Below, piece by piece: positions 42,317 through 51,512 of a DNA stretch of 64,000 nt. Source of the stretch: Peribacillus simplex NBRC 15720 = DSM 1321 (GTDB lineage Bacteria; Bacillota; Bacilli; Bacillales; DSM-1321); the NCBI RefSeq assembly GCF_002243645.1, contig NZ_CP017704.1, positions 969,501-1,033,500 on the forward strand, given 5' to 3'. Both the position numbers and the translations under genes were made by a program. Every line of letters begins with the position of its first letter. The first letter of the stretch is position 1. The notes below the pieces were generated by a model. The model did not search any database and was not told where the DNA came from. It worked only from the letters and a program-made list of their open reading frames with translations.

Positions 42317-45085
42317 CTATTGATTCACGTAATGCTCTTTCACGACTGTAGCGCAACGCGGGCAAAGTGTTGGATGTTCCTCCACTTGACCTACTTCCTT
42401 CGAAACATTCCAGCAACGTTCACACGTTTCACCTTCTGCTTTTGTAACAAGGATCGCTATATCCTCAAGTTTAACCGCTTCTGCTGGGGCACTTGCCACA
42501 TCGCCAGCGATATCGAATTCGGATACGATGAATAGCTGTTCAAAGCTTTCCTTGATGCCATCAAGCAGGTTCTTCGTTTCTTCATTAACATATACCATCA
42601 CTTTAGCGTTCAGTGATTTTCCGATGACCTTCTGGTTACGGGCTTCTTCTAATGCTTTCAGAACATTATCACGGACATCCATGAAAGCCGTCCATTTTTC
42701 TTCAATGACTTCAGCATCATCAATGGAAATTTCTTCAGGCATCAATGTCAACTGTACACTTTCTTCCGTTACACCCGGAATGAACGCCCATACTTCATCA
42801 GCTGTATGAGAGAGGATCGGTGACACCAATTTCGTTAAGCTGACCAATGATTCGTAAAGGACAGTTTGAATAGCCAAACGCTCTTTACCATTTGGTGCTT
42901 CACAATAAAGAATGTCTTTTGCATAATCAAGGTAGAACGAACTTAAATCCTGTGTACAGAAATTATTGACCATATTATAAATTGTAGCAAACTCATAATT
43001 TTCATAACTTAGCTTCGACTGTTTGATCAGTTTATTCAATTTAACTAGCATGTATCGATCGACTTCAGGCAATTCTTGGACTGCCACTTTATCGGTTTTT
43101 GGATTGAATCCATCCAAGTTCCCTAACAGGAAGCGGAATGTATTACGGATTTTACGGTAAACTTCCGAAACTTGTTTTAAAATAGGATCGGAAACCCTGA
43201 CATCAGATTGGTAATCCACCGAAGCTACCCAAAGGCGTAAGATATCTGCACCAAGTTGGTTCATGACCTTGGATGGCAGTACAACGTTTCCAATCGACTT
43301 ACTCATTTTACGGCCTTCGCCATCCAATGCGAACCCGTGGCTAAGCACACCTTTATATGGTGCTTTGCCTGTAACCGCAACACTTGTTGAAAGTGATGAG
43401 TTAAACCAGCCGCGGTATTGATCGGACCCTTCTAAATAAAGGTCAGCAGGGCGCTGCAAGTCGTCTCTTTCTTCAAGTACCGCTTGATGAGAAGAACCGG
43501 AATCGAACCATACGTCCATGATATCCGTTTCTTTCGTGAAGATACCATTCGGGCTGCCTTCATGTGTATAGCCTTCAGGCAGAAGATCTTTCGCTTCACG
43601 CTCAAACCAGATGTTTGAACCGTGTTCGCGGAATAGGTTTGAAATATGGTTGATGGTTTCATCCGTAATGATCGGCTCGCCATTTTCTGCATAAAACACT
43701 GGAATTGGCACTCCCCAAGCGCGTTGGCGGGAAATACACCAATCCCCGCGGTCACGGACCATATTGAATAGGCGCGTTTCGCCCCAAGCCGGTACCCATT
43801 TGGTTTCTTCAATCGCTTCCAGAAGTTCACTGCGGAAGTCTTTGATTGACGCGAACCATTGTGCTGTTGCACGGAAGATCGTTGGCTTCTTCGTCCGCCA
43901 GTCATGTGGGTAAGAATGCGTAATGAACGTCAAGTTCAATAACGCGCCTGCTTCAGTTAATTTTTCGGTAATCGGTTTATTCGCTTGATCATAAAATAAT
44001 CCGGCAAATTCCCCTGCCTCTTCCGTCATGACTCCTTTTTCATCTACAGGACAAAGTACGTCCAAGCCATATTTTTGCCCAATGATAAAGTCATCTTCAC
44101 CATGGCCAGGCGCAGTATGAACACAACCCGTTCCAGCTTCAGTCGTTACGTGCTCACCTAACATCACTAAAGATTCGCGATCATAAAGAGGATGTTTGGC
44201 AACAGCACGGTCCAACTCGCTTCCTTTTACTGTTTTCAGGATTGACGGGTTTCCCCAGCCTAATGTTTCCGTAACCGATTCAAGCAGTGCCTCAGCAAGT
44301 AAGAATTTTTCATTTTCGACAGCCACTACTACATAATTTAATTGCGGATGCAATGAGATACCAAGATTAGCCGGAATCGTCCATGGAGTTGTCGTCCAGA
44401 TGATGATTTTGACACCTTCATCAATTACACCTTTGCCATCTGTGACTTCAAAAGCAACATAGATCGACGCAGAGCGTTTATCTTGATATTCAATTTCAGC
44501 TTCGGCTAGCGCTGATTCACTTGATGGGGACCAGTAAACAGGTTTTTTCCCTTTATAAATGTACCCTTTTTTCGCCATTTCACCGAACACCTTGATTTGC
44601 TGTGCTTCATATTCAGGCTTTAATGTGATATAAGGATTTTCCCAATCACCACGTACCCCTATTCTCTTAAACTGCTCACGTTGATTGTTAATCTGACCAT
44701 AAGCATACTCTTCACAAAGCTTTCTGAATTCGGCAACGCTCATTTCTTTCCGTTTCACGCCTTTTTTCGTCAATGCCGTTTCGATTGGAAGCCCATGCGT
44801 ATCCCAGCCAGGTACATACGGTGCTTGAAAACCGCTCATCGATTTAAACCGGACAATGAAATCCTTTAAAACCTTATTCATTGCATGGCCCATATGGATA
44901 TCGCCGTTGGCATATGGAGGTCCATCATGCAAAATGAATAAAGGACGTCCTTCCGTTTGTTCTTGCACTTTTTTATAGATGTTCATTTCTTTCCATTTTT
45001 CTTGGATTTCCGGTTCACGTTTCGGCAAATTCCCACGCATTGGAAATTCAGTTTTAGGCATCAATAAGGTATCTTTGTATTCCAT
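42317..45085 (-). CDS. ileS: Isoleucyl-tRNA synthetase
   Basis: A 922-residue class I synthetase. It has HMGH (residues 64-67) in [14 protein letters not shown], the editing domain ([24 protein letters not shown]), KMSKS in [10 protein letters not shown] and a C-terminal zinc site with [11 protein letters not shown] and CPRC. The ATG at 45085 ([18 protein letters not shown]) is 8 bases after GGAGG; an adjacent ATG at 45088 is possible and the open frame extends to 45121. It is controlled by the T-box leader and closed by its own terminator. Confidence 0.97.
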   Translation of the reverse strand: MEYKDTLLMPKTEFPMRGNLPKREPEIQEKWKEMNIYKKVQEQTEGRPLFILHDGPPYANGDIHMGHAMNKVLKDFIVRFKSMSGFQAPYVPGWDTHGLPIETALTKKGVKRKEMSVAEFRKLCEEYAYGQINNQREQFKRIGVRGDWENPYITLKPEYEAQQIKVFGEMAKKGYIYKGKKPVYWSPSSESALAEAEIEYQDKRSASIYVAFEVTDGKGVIDEGVKIIIWTTTPWTIPANLGISLHPQLNYVVVAVENEKFLLAEALLESVTETLGWGNPSILKTVKGSELDRAVAKHPLYDRESLVMLGEHVTTEAGTGCVHTAPGHGEDDFIIGQKYGLDVLCPVDEKGVMTEEAGEFAGLFYDQANKPITEKLTEAGALLNLTFITHSYPHDWRTKKPTIFRATAQWFASIKDFRSELLEAIEETKWVPAWGETRLFNMVRDRGDWCISRQRAWGVPIPVFYAENGEPIITDETINHISNLFREHGSNIWFEREAKDLLPEGYTHEGSPNGIFTKETDIMDVWFDSGSSHQAVLEERDDLQRPADLYLEGSDQYRGWFNSSLSTSVAVTGKAPYKGVLSHGFALDGEGRKMSKSIGNVVLPSKVMNQLGADILRLWVASVDYQSDVRVSDPILKQVSEVYRKIRNTFRFLLGNLDGFNPKTDKVAVQELPEVDRYMLVKLNKLIKQSKLSYENYEFATIYNMVNNFCTQDLSSFYLDYAKDILYCEAPNGKERLAIQTVLYESLVSLTKLVSPILSHTADEVWAFIPGVTEESVQLTLMPEEISIDDAEVIEEKWTAFMDVRDNVLKALEEARNQKVIGKSLNAKVMVYVNEETKNLLDGIKESFEQLFIVSEFDIAGDVASAPAEAVKLEDIAILVTKAEGETCERCWNVSKEVGQVEEHPTLCPRCATVVKEHYVNQ

Positions 45086-45149
45086 CATAAAATCCTCCAT
45101 CCGTCTTTTAAAAAAATTCATTCGAACCGATGACTTGATATCCGGCCAA

Positions 45150-45435
45150 AATAAAAAGCCCTCTCATCCCTAAAAAAGGGACGAGAAAGCTTTGCTTCCC
45201 GCGGTACCACCCTGGCTAGAAAGATTCACAAAGTGAATCCAACCTCTCGAGCATTCGTAACGTGAATGAAACGCTTCATTTACTTACTGCAAAAGCAGGT
45301 TCAACTCAGAACTCAAGGGTGATCTTCAATATCTTCGCTTATTCCGGGCTTTCACCATCCCCGGTTCGCTAAAAATAAGTGTGTGAAGAATTTACTTTCC
45401 CTGTCATCGTCTAATTTCATAATGAATAGTATTGT
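45150..45435 (-). ncRNA. T-box riboswitch, isoleucine specifier
   Basis: The conserved T-box AGGGTGGTACCGCGGG lies at 45198-45213. It is followed by a terminator hairpin (45153-45170 with 45178-45192, including G-U pairs) and TTTTT. The specifier-loop sequence GAAGATCACC gives codon AUC at 45321-45323, isoleucine, agreeing with ileS. Uncharged tRNA-Ile would stabilise the antiterminator. The rest of the 5' stem I runs to about 45390. Confidence 0.95.
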
Positions 45436-45441
45436 TAAAAA

Positions 45442-45471
45442 ATTATATGCGAAAAAAGTGTTCAAAGTCAA
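45442..45471 (-). promoter_or_regulatory. ileS promoter
   Basis: TTGACT (45466-45471) and TATAAT (45442-45447) are 18 bases apart. The start would be near 45435, at the head of the T-box leader. The promoter lies within 10 bases of the divIVA stop, and there is no terminator between them, so divIVA transcripts also run into the T-box. Confidence 0.85.
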
Positions 45472-45479
45472 GGAATCGT

Positions 45480-45995
45480 TTAAATTTCCTCTTCCACTCT
45501 TTCATTTAATTCTATTTCGGTTGCATCCACTTCATAATCCAGAAGATGATCCCAATCGTCATTGTCCAGCAAATCCAGCTGTGCACCTACAAGCATTTTG
45601 AAACGCGTCCGGAATACTTTGGATTGCTTTTTCAAATCTTCAATATCCATCGCTATTTTCCTTGCTTTCACAAGTGACTCATTGACAATCCTGTCAGCAT
45701 TTTTCTCTGCTTCCTTTATGATCAGTTTCGCTTCTTTTTGGGCATTGCGCCTTAATTCTTCGGCTGCTTCTTGAGCGACAATAATCGACTTGTTAAGTGT
45801 ACCCTCAATTGTCGTAAAATGTCCCAAACGATCAAAAGTCTCGTTCAGTTTATCTTCAAGTTCTTTCTTCTCCCTCAAAATCAGTTCATAATCCTTAATG
45901 ACCTGGTCGAGAAATTCATTTACTTCATCTTCATCATACCCTCGAAATACTTTGTTAAATTCCTTGTTATGTATATCTATCGGGGTTAAGGGCAT
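45480..45995 (-). CDS. divIVA: Cell-division/pole protein DivIVA
   Basis: DivIVA binds negatively curved membrane and organises septum placement, the pole and, during sporulation, chromosome anchoring. The 171-residue protein starts MPLTPIDIHNKEFNKVFRGYDEDEV; Phe17 and Arg18, the membrane-insertion residues in B. subtilis, are both present. A coiled coil follows (about 28-60 and 70-135). The ATG at 45995 follows GGAGGTG. A perfect Spo0A box lies 50 bases upstream. It is the end of the ylm cluster. Confidence 0.96.
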   Translation of the reverse strand: MPLTPIDIHNKEFNKVFRGYDEDEVNEFLDQVIKDYELILREKKELEDKLNETFDRLGHFTTIEGTLNKSIIVAQEAAEELRRNAQKEAKLIIKEAEKNADRIVNESLVKARKIAMDIEDLKKQSKVFRTRFKMLVGAQLDLLDNDDWDHLLDYEVDATEIELNERVEEEI

Positions 45996-46043
45996 TACGG
46001 CACCTCCAGAACGGTTTCTACTCTAGTATGTTAAAACTCTATA

Positions 46044-46051
46044 TTCGACAA
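46044..46051 (-). promoter_or_regulatory. Spo0A-box-like sequence upstream of divIVA
   Basis: TTGTCGAA on the minus strand matches the 0A box in all eight positions, 50 bases before the divIVA start. About two chance matches to an 8-mer are expected in a window this long, so function is uncertain. Confidence 0.35.
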
Positions 46052-46080
46052 TAATTTTATAAATCCTGCTTTTTATTGTA

Positions 46081-46854
46081 TTATTTTTGTCTGCCTAACG
46101 AGATTCTCCACTTATCCTTCTTGGTTTTCCCATCAATTGAAGCTATTTTACATCTGCCAAAACCTCTGATGGAAAGTGTATCACCTTCACGGCATTCTTC
46201 CGAGACGTTTTCCGTTTGCTTGAAATTCACCTTTACTTTTCCTGACGTTATCAAGGACTGAGTTTTTTGACGGGACATATTCAGGACGGACGATAGCACA
46301 CTGTCAAGCCTAAGTGAACTGACGGTGGTTACTTGCTCTTCCCATTTTTCCTTAACTTGGACGATATTCTCGATTGGAAGCCGTTTGATGGAAACGGAGG
46401 CATTACCTATTTTCTCCAGATTTCCTGTGAGATATGAATCCATCTCTTCGGCAGCTATAAATTGAATATGCTCCTCCGTCACTATTATATCACCAAATTT
46501 TTCACGTTTTACCCCTAGTGACATCAAGGTTCCAAGTATTTGCCTATGTTCAAGCGTTACAAATTTTTTTGGATAGGAGATATCGTATAAGGAGATATTG
46601 AAATCAGATGGTTCAGGAGAGTAATAATCAGGGTAAATGAGCACACGTTTTCGCTCTACGAAATCGCTTCCGCCATTGAATTGCAGTTTCGCTTCCGGAT
46701 CATTCCCTATTAGGGAAGTAAGGATTTCCTGCTGACGCGGATCAAGAAAATCAGATAGTTTCGGAGCGTAGGAATTTTTAACCTGATCAATCCAATTCAT
46801 AGCCTGGTCAATAAAATCTTTTTCCTCCGGCCTGAAATGCTGATAAATACTCAT
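46081..46854 (-). CDS. ylmH: S4-domain RNA-binding protein YlmH
   Basis: A 257-residue protein with a central RNA-binding fold and C-terminal S4 domain (RLDSVLSSVLNMSRQKTQSLITSGKVKVN). YlmH is implicated in ribosome-associated quality control, where it can act with or as an alternative to RqcH, whose gene is also in this window; this role is taken from recent B. subtilis work and is not visible in the sequence. The ATG at 46854 gives MSIYQHFRPEEKDFIDQA, the family opening. It lies between ylmG and divIVA in the conserved cluster. Confidence 0.92.
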   Translation of the reverse strand: MSIYQHFRPEEKDFIDQAMNWIDQVKNSYAPKLSDFLDPRQQEILTSLIGNDPEAKLQFNGGSDFVERKRVLIYPDYYSPEPSDFNISLYDISYPKKFVTLEHRQILGTLMSLGVKREKFGDIIVTEEHIQFIAAEEMDSYLTGNLEKIGNASVSIKRLPIENIVQVKEKWEEQVTTVSSLRLDSVLSSVLNMSRQKTQSLITSGKVKVNFKQTENVSEECREGDTLSIRGFGRCKIASIDGKTKKDKWRISLGRQK

Positions 46855-46928
46855 GATTGAATAAATGCTCCTTAGTTATCAAATTAATGGTCGATCATAA
46901 GGAATTGATTAAACGGTTCTGCGTTGCA

Positions 46929-46961
46929 ACTACACAGCGGAGAATGTTCCGACTGTGTAGT
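46929..46961. repeat. Stable hairpin between ylmG and ylmH
   Basis: ACTACACAG (46929-46937) pairs perfectly with CTGTGTAGT (46953-46961), and CGGA with TCCG inside, leaving a 6-base loop and one bulge. No T-run follows on either strand, so it is not a standard terminator. Confidence 0.55.
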
Positions 46962-46987
46962 AAGATGCATGTCAGGTTAATTGTTGA

Positions 46988-47254
46988 TCATCCTATTAAT
47001 GTCTGTAAGTAATAGATTCCATATCCGCTGGCAAAATTAAGTACCAGCAAGGCCACAAGAGGTGAAAGATCAATCATGCCAAGTGGCGGAATGAACTTTC
47101 TGAACGGTTCTAAATACGGTTCGCAAATTTTTTCCAGAAATTGACCAATCGATGTCTCCCTTGCATTGGGGAACCATGACATCAATATGTAACCGATTAA
47201 TGCCATTGAATAAATTTCAATTAAATAATATAAACCCTGAAGCACTAAACCCAT
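46988..47254 (-). CDS. ylmG: YggT-family membrane protein YlmG
   Basis: An 88-residue YggT-family protein with two membrane helices (about 2-24 and 62-84) flanking the conserved ISWFPN-type segment [36 protein letters not shown]. The family is associated with cell division and chloroplast/osmotic functions, but a molecular role is not settled. It lies 6 bases after sepF, whose partner role is division, so co-expression is expected. Confidence 0.93.
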   Translation of the reverse strand: MGLVLQGLYYLIEIYSMALIGYILMSWFPNARETSIGQFLEKICEPYLEPFRKFIPPLGMIDLSPLVALLVLNFASGYGIYYLQTLIG

Positions 47255-47260
47255 TAACCA

Positions 47261-47725
47261 TTACCACCTCGCTTCTTCGTACTCCTCTTCGGCGGCGAAG
47301 CCGGTAATATTACCGGAAACATCGACGTTGTCCGGGGTACATAAGAATATATCTGTTCCGATTTTTTGGATATCCCCGCTGATTGCATAGACAGTCCCAC
47401 TTAGAAAATCGATGATTCGCTTTCCTTGGTCATGCTGGATTCGTTGAAGGTTCACGACTACAGCGCGCCTGTTTTTTAAATGGTCAGCTACCTCCTGGGC
47501 TTCTGCATAAGCACGAGGCTCCAATAATACTACTTTAGAAGATTTCTGTACGCTTTGCAAACTTACGATATTCTGATTGGTATTATTCCCTGCAGAAGCG
47601 GACTGCTGCTGTTTAGCTGACTTCACGACTTTTGGTTCAGCCTCCTCTTCTTCCATCACTTCATCCTTGTACTCATACTCATCGTCCAGCGCGAAATAAG
47701 ATTTAAATTTTGATACGAACGACAT
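47261..47725 (-). CDS. sepF: Cell division protein SepF
   Basis: SepF bundles FtsZ filaments and anchors them to the membrane. The 154-residue protein has the N-terminal amphipathic helix ([19 protein letters not shown]), an acidic/Gln linker (about 20-60) and the conserved globular core [30 protein letters not shown]... ending with [22 protein letters not shown]. The ATG at 47725 follows AAGGAGGTACG. It is in the ylmE-sepF-ylmG order of the Firmicutes. Confidence 0.95.
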   Translation of the reverse strand: MSFVSKFKSYFALDDEYEYKDEVMEEEEAEPKVVKSAKQQQSASAGNNTNQNIVSLQSVQKSSKVVLLEPRAYAEAQEVADHLKNRRAVVVNLQRIQHDQGKRIIDFLSGTVYAISGDIQKIGTDIFLCTPDNVDVSGNITGFAAEEEYEEARW

Positions 47726-47746
47726 CTATTGCGTACCTCCTTAAAA

Positions 47747-48418
47747 TTATTCGCCTACAAGTGCTGTACCAATCCTGATCATTGTAGCGCCTTCCTCAAT
47801 GGCAATCATGAAATCATTGGACATGCCCATGGACAATTCAGTGCAGGGGGCGTGCTTCAACTCTAAATTTTGTATTTCAACCTGGATGCCTTTCAGTTTC
47901 CGGAAGCATTCCCGCAAAACCTGTTCATCATCGGTCAATGGCGCCATTGTCATCAACCCTGCAATATTCACCTTATCAAAATTGGATAACCCTTTTATGA
48001 AATCCATTGTCGCCTCAGGATTCAGACCATGTTTTGATTCTTCACCAGAAACATTCACCTGTACTAAACAGTTTATCGGCTCGTTTGCGCGTTTTTGAAT
48101 TTCTTCTGCCAAAGAAATGCGATCCAATGAATGGATATACGAAATTTTATCGATGACATTCTTTACTTTGCGTGTTTGCATGGAACCAATATAATGCCAG
48201 TTGGGCTTGTCCTTCAGCACTTCATATTTATTCAAAAGCCCTTCGTCACGGTTTTCACCCAAATCAAGTATTCCCGCTTCCAATGCTTCATTCGCTCTCT
48301 CGACCGAAACATATTTCGTCACTGCGATCAACTTTATCGCTTCACGGTCCCTTCCACTATTTTCACATGCTATATTTATTTTTTCTTCGATGCTTTTTAA
48401 ATTGTCCACTACTTTCAC
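47747..48418 (-). CDS. ylmE: PLP-homeostasis protein YlmE (YggS family)
   Basis: A 223-residue PLP-binding TIM-barrel protein; YggS/PROSC members bind PLP by a lysine and balance the vitamer pool. KLIAVTKYVSVERANEAL carries the PLP lysine, and GENRDEGLLNKYEVLKDKPNWHYIGSMQTRK and SMGMSNDFMIAIEEGATMIRIGTALVG are family hallmarks. The most likely start is GTG at 48418, aligning MKVVDNL with B. subtilis. An in-frame TTG at 48442 lies in ylmD. The ribosome site AAGGAGG is 13 bases away. Confidence 0.93.
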   Translation of the reverse strand: MKVVDNLKSIEEKINIACENSGRDREAIKLIAVTKYVSVERANEALEAGILDLGENRDEGLLNKYEVLKDKPNWHYIGSMQTRKVKNVIDKISYIHSLDRISLAEEIQKRANEPINCLVQVNVSGEESKHGLNPEATMDFIKGLSNFDKVNIAGLMTMAPLTDDEQVLRECFRKLKGIQVEIQNLELKHAPCTELSMGMSNDFMIAIEEGATMIRIGTALVGE

Positions 48419-48420
48419 TG

Positions 48421-49248
48421 TTACTCTAAATCCTCCTTCCAACCGATAAAACTCATCAACCTACCTGTCTTCCCGTTATCACGGCGATGTGAAAAAAACA
48501 ATTCATGATCACAGCTTGTACAGTATGATGTAACGTCGATCTGACTTTTTGGAATTCCTGATTTTTGAAGAATCAATGCATTAAGTTGCTTAAGGTCTAA
48601 CTCATATTGTCCTTCACTGATTAAATTATAGGGCTTTTCGTCAATATCTACCAGCAAATTCTGCACTAAATCCATGACATAATCATCAACTACATAGCAC
48701 TTCGAACAAATAGACGGTCCAATAACAGCATATATCTCACTTGCCCTTATACCCTCACTCAGCCATGCCTCAACCATTTTTCGTGCAATTCCATTAACGG
48801 TACCCTTCCAGCCAGCATGTGCCACCCCAATCATACCATGTGCCGGAGCAAGAAAGTATAAGGGCACGCAGTCTGCATAGCAAAGGGTCAATAGAACGTT
48901 TTGGTCCTTCGTATAGAATCCGTCAGTCGCTTTAAAGGCTGAATCATAATCCGTTGCACCTCTCCCGCCATCGCAGCTGGTAACTTGATGGATTTTCGTT
49001 TCATGAGTCTGCTCGGCGCCTATCCATCCATTTAGCGGAAACATCAGCTTATCGGCTATAATTCTGCGGTTTCCCTGGACATCTTCAAGTTTATCCCCGA
49101 CATGAAAACCCGTATTCAATGTTTGAAAATCACCTGTACTGACTCCCCCATTTTTTGTGGTGAAGCCCGCTACGAGCTGGAGATTTTGTTGTCTCCAGCT
49201 GTCAATGAGCATATATTGGTCTTTTATTAAAACAAATGGCTCTCTCAT
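48421..49248 (-). CDS. pgeF: Purine nucleoside phosphorylase / laccase-domain protein YlmD (PgeF family)
   Basis: A 275-residue YfiH/COG1496-family protein. The metal-binding segments are visible: GAEQTHETKIHQV, LTLCYADCVPLYFLAP and GVAHAGWKGTVNGI, with His, Cys and His ligands. Family members show purine nucleoside phosphorylase or adenosine deaminase activity and, in E. coli, edit peptidoglycan precursors (PgeF); which applies here is unknown. The ATG at 49248 is 55 bases after the ylmC stop and overlaps no gene. Confidence 0.9.
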   Translation of the reverse strand: MREPFVLIKDQYMLIDSWRQQNLQLVAGFTTKNGGVSTGDFQTLNTGFHVGDKLEDVQGNRRIIADKLMFPLNGWIGAEQTHETKIHQVTSCDGGRGATDYDSAFKATDGFYTKDQNVLLTLCYADCVPLYFLAPAHGMIGVAHAGWKGTVNGIARKMVEAWLSEGIRASEIYAVIGPSICSKCYVVDDYVMDLVQNLLVDIDEKPYNLISEGQYELDLKQLNALILQKSGIPKSQIDVTSYCTSCDHELFFSHRRDNGKTGRLMSFIGWKEDLE

Positions 49249-49303
49249 GCTATAAACCTCTTTATTTTTAGTCTAGTGTATCATAAATTTGCGCCATGCA
49301 CCT

Positions 49304-49573
49304 TTAAAACCGTTCATCTTTCAGTTCTTCTTGAAATACCGTCTGATGTTCAACAAGAATGACATCTGCACCGATTTTTTTTATTTTCCGCCATGGAATC
49401 ACAATATCCTGTTCCTTTCCAAAAAAACCCATTAACCTTGTTCCATTTGAAACGATGATGGCCTCTATTTTCCCCGTGGCCGTATTGATTTCAAGATCTG
49501 ACATATTACCTAATTTCTTACCATCCGCTATATTGACGATATCCTTAATTTGAAAGTCGGAAATCCTGGTCAC
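49304..49573 (-). CDS. ylmC: PRC-barrel protein YlmC/YmxH family
   Basis: An 89-residue PRC-barrel protein of the YlmC/YmxH family, associated with sporulating Firmicutes (sporulation-gene neighbourhood), with no known biochemical function. It has the RISDFQIKDIVNIADGKKLGNMSDLEIN and FFGKEQDIVIPWRKIKKIGADVILVE core. The start is GTG at 49573, 9 bases after GAGGAG. It lies between sigG and ylmD. B. subtilis has ylmA in the gap on its sigG side; here there is none. Confidence 0.9.
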   Translation of the reverse strand: MTRISDFQIKDIVNIADGKKLGNMSDLEINTATGKIEAIIVSNGTRLMGFFGKEQDIVIPWRKIKKIGADVILVEHQTVFQEELKDERF

Positions 49574-49714
49574 ATCACTCAGCTCCTCAAAATTTCATCA
49601 TAGATGAAGGTCCTATTCCTATGTATATGACATGATGCGCTCAAGGATGAAGAATACGATAAATAAACGTCCACTCGATTCACTACTTACCTACCGGAAG
49701 GGAATTTCAACAAA

Positions 49715-49780
49715 ATAAAAAAGCCGCTATGGAAAAGTAGCTGTCAGCGGGTATCGACATTTTTGCCCTACCCGCTTCAG
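49715..49780 (-). terminator. sigG terminator with an alternative hairpin
   Basis: On the minus strand AGCGGGTA (49776-49769) pairs with TACCCGCT (49753-49746). The CCGCT end of that arm can instead pair with AGCGG (49728-49724), followed by TTTTTT. The two stems cannot form together, so the first may act against the second. sigG ends 25 bases upstream. Confidence 0.7.
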
Positions 49781-49804
49781 CTAACTTTCTCTCATGCTCA
49801 GCTT

Positions 49805-50584
49805 CTACTGTTGGATATTTTTATTCATTTGCTTGATTGCCGCTTTTTCCAATCGGGAGACCTGTGCTTGTGAAATGCCGATTTCCTCGGCTACCTCCAT
49901 TTGCGTCTTCCCCTGGAAAAACCGTTTGCGAAGGATCATTTTTTCCCGGTCATTCAACCGTCTCATGCCTTCATTTATAGCTATTTCATCAATCCAGGTA
50001 CTATCTTTATTTTTTTCATCACTCAGTTGGTCGAGTACATAAATCGGATCCCCGCCATCATTATAAATCGGTTCAAAAAGTGAAACTGGATCTTGTATAG
50101 CATCTAGTGCAAAAACAATTTCTTCATGAGGTACTTCCAACACCTTGGCGATTTCTTCAGCTGTTGGCTCACGAAGGGTCTGGCTTATGAGCTTTTCTTT
50201 TACCTGCAGAGCTTTGTAAGCTATGTCTCTTAAAGAACGGGATACCCGAATCGGATTATTGTCACGAAGATATCTTCTGATTTCTCCAATAATCATCGGT
50301 ACAGCATACGTTGAAAACTTAACATTTTGACCTAGGTCAAAGTTATCTATCGACTTCATCAACCCTATACAGCCTACCTGAAATAGATCATCTACATACT
50401 CTCCCCGATTGTTGAAGCGCTGAATGACGCTAAGAACGAGTCGAAGATTCCCGTTTACCAGTTTCTCTCTTGCTGAAATATCGCCATCTTGCAGTTCTTT
50501 AAAGAGTTTTCTCATTTCTTCATTCTTTAAAACCGGTAATTTTGATGTATCCACACCGCAGATTTCAACCTTATTACGAGACAA
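49805..50584 (-). CDS. sigG: Forespore RNA polymerase sigma-G factor
   Basis: Sigma-G drives late forespore transcription. The 259-residue protein has regions 1.2-4: VKLPVLKNEEMRKLFK-type N end, LRLVLSVIQRFNNRGEYVDDLFQVGCIGLMKSIDNFD (2.1-2.4), and ILRKRFFQGKTQMEVAEEIGISQAQVSRLEKAAI (4.2). The start is TTG at 50584, eight bases after GGAGG, giving MSRNKVEICGVDTSKLPVL as in B. subtilis. The frame extends upstream to 50653 but covers the promoter. A sigma-F/G promoter lies about 40 bases upstream and a hairpin masks the Shine-Dalgarno sequence. Confidence 0.97.
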   Translation of the reverse strand: MSRNKVEICGVDTSKLPVLKNEEMRKLFKELQDGDISAREKLVNGNLRLVLSVIQRFNNRGEYVDDLFQVGCIGLMKSIDNFDLGQNVKFSTYAVPMIIGEIRRYLRDNNPIRVSRSLRDIAYKALQVKEKLISQTLREPTAEEIAKVLEVPHEEIVFALDAIQDPVSLFEPIYNDGGDPIYVLDQLSDEKNKDSTWIDEIAINEGMRRLNDREKMILRKRFFQGKTQMEVAEEIGISQAQVSRLEKAAIKQMNKNIQQ

Positions 50585-50593
50585 AATTATTCC

Positions 50594-50651
50594 CTCCTCA
50601 CAGGAGCGCTGTACAAAAAACAGTATTTCCGCGGGAGGAAAAAATATGCAC
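50594..50651 (-). promoter_or_regulatory. sigG promoter (sigma-F/G type) and leader hairpin
   Basis: GTGCATA (50645-50651) and GGAAATACT (50622-50630) are 14 bases apart, as in the B. subtilis sigG promoter read by sigma-F and sigma-G. In the leader CTCCT (50606-50602) can pair with AGGAG (50598-50594), hiding the ribosome site. The same arrangement in B. subtilis lowers sigG translation. Confidence 0.85.
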
Positions 50652-50734
50652 ATGGCTAGAACAGAAAATCTTCATTATTTTTCATTATAGCTACAAAAGT
50701 ATTGATTTGATTGACATTTAAGCACATTATTTTT

Positions 50735-51454
50735 TTACACCATTTTATTAAATTCTTTTCGAAGCCTCTTAATAATCCTTTTTTCCAAACGTGAAATGTA
50801 AGATTGGGAAATCCCCAGCATGTCGGCAACGTCCTTTTGGGTTTTTTCTTCTCCGCCTGCAAGTCCAAAACGGAGTTCCATTATCTGTTTTTCACGTTCG
50901 GATAACTGCGTAAGTGCTTTTGTCAGCAGCTTACGGTCAACGTTTGCCTCCAAGTCTTTCGTGATAATGTCATCGTCCGTTCCAAGTACATCGGATAACA
51001 AAAGTTCATTTCCATCCCAATCAATATTCAGAGGTTCATCAAAAGAAACTTCAGAGCGGATTTTGTTATTTCTGCGTAAATACATTAATATTTCATTCTC
51101 GATGCATCTCGAAGCATATGTAGCCAGTTTTATTTTCTTCTCAGGATTGAATGTATTCACTGCTTTGATCAAACCTATCGTACCGATGCTGATTAAATCC
51201 TCAATATTGATGCCAGTATTTTCAAATTTCCTGGCAATATAAACCACCAGCCTTAAATTACGTTCAATCAAGATCGAGCGTGCAGCTTCATCGCCATTGG
51301 GTAATTTATTGATCAGTATTGCCTCTTCTTCCTTTGAAAGGGGCGGCGGCAGTGCCTCACTCCCTCCTATATAAAATATTTCGTCCGTTTTCAATCCGAG
51401 CTTGAACAATAGTTTGTACCAAAAATAAGTGAGCCGAAGAATGAATTTCTTCAA
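50735..51454 (-). CDS. sigE: Mother-cell RNA polymerase sigma-E factor (pro-sigma-E)
   Basis: Sigma-E directs early mother-cell gene expression. The 239-residue protein has an N-terminal pro-sequence ([21 protein letters not shown]..., about 27-29 residues, removed by SpoIIGA) and then the sigma-70 core with [25 protein letters not shown] and [24 protein letters not shown]. The start is TTG at 51454, 7 bases after AAGGGAG. It lies 58 bases downstream of spoIIGA, in the spoIIG operon. Confidence 0.97.
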   Translation of the reverse strand: MKKFILRLTYFWYKLLFKLGLKTDEIFYIGGSEALPPPLSKEEEAILINKLPNGDEAARSILIERNLRLVVYIARKFENTGINIEDLISIGTIGLIKAVNTFNPEKKIKLATYASRCIENEILMYLRRNNKIRSEVSFDEPLNIDWDGNELLLSDVLGTDDDIITKDLEANVDRKLLTKALTQLSEREKQIMELRFGLAGGEEKTQKDVADMLGISQSYISRLEKRIIKRLRKEFNKMV

Positions 51455-51512
51455 AATAATTCTCCCTTCTAATAAACGGATTATGGGTCAAATTTAAGAG
51501 TGAAGCGATTGT

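Noticed and set aside
42169-42351. 60-codon plus-strand frame between lspA and ileS
   Set aside because: It crosses the ileS terminator and has no ribosome site or homology.
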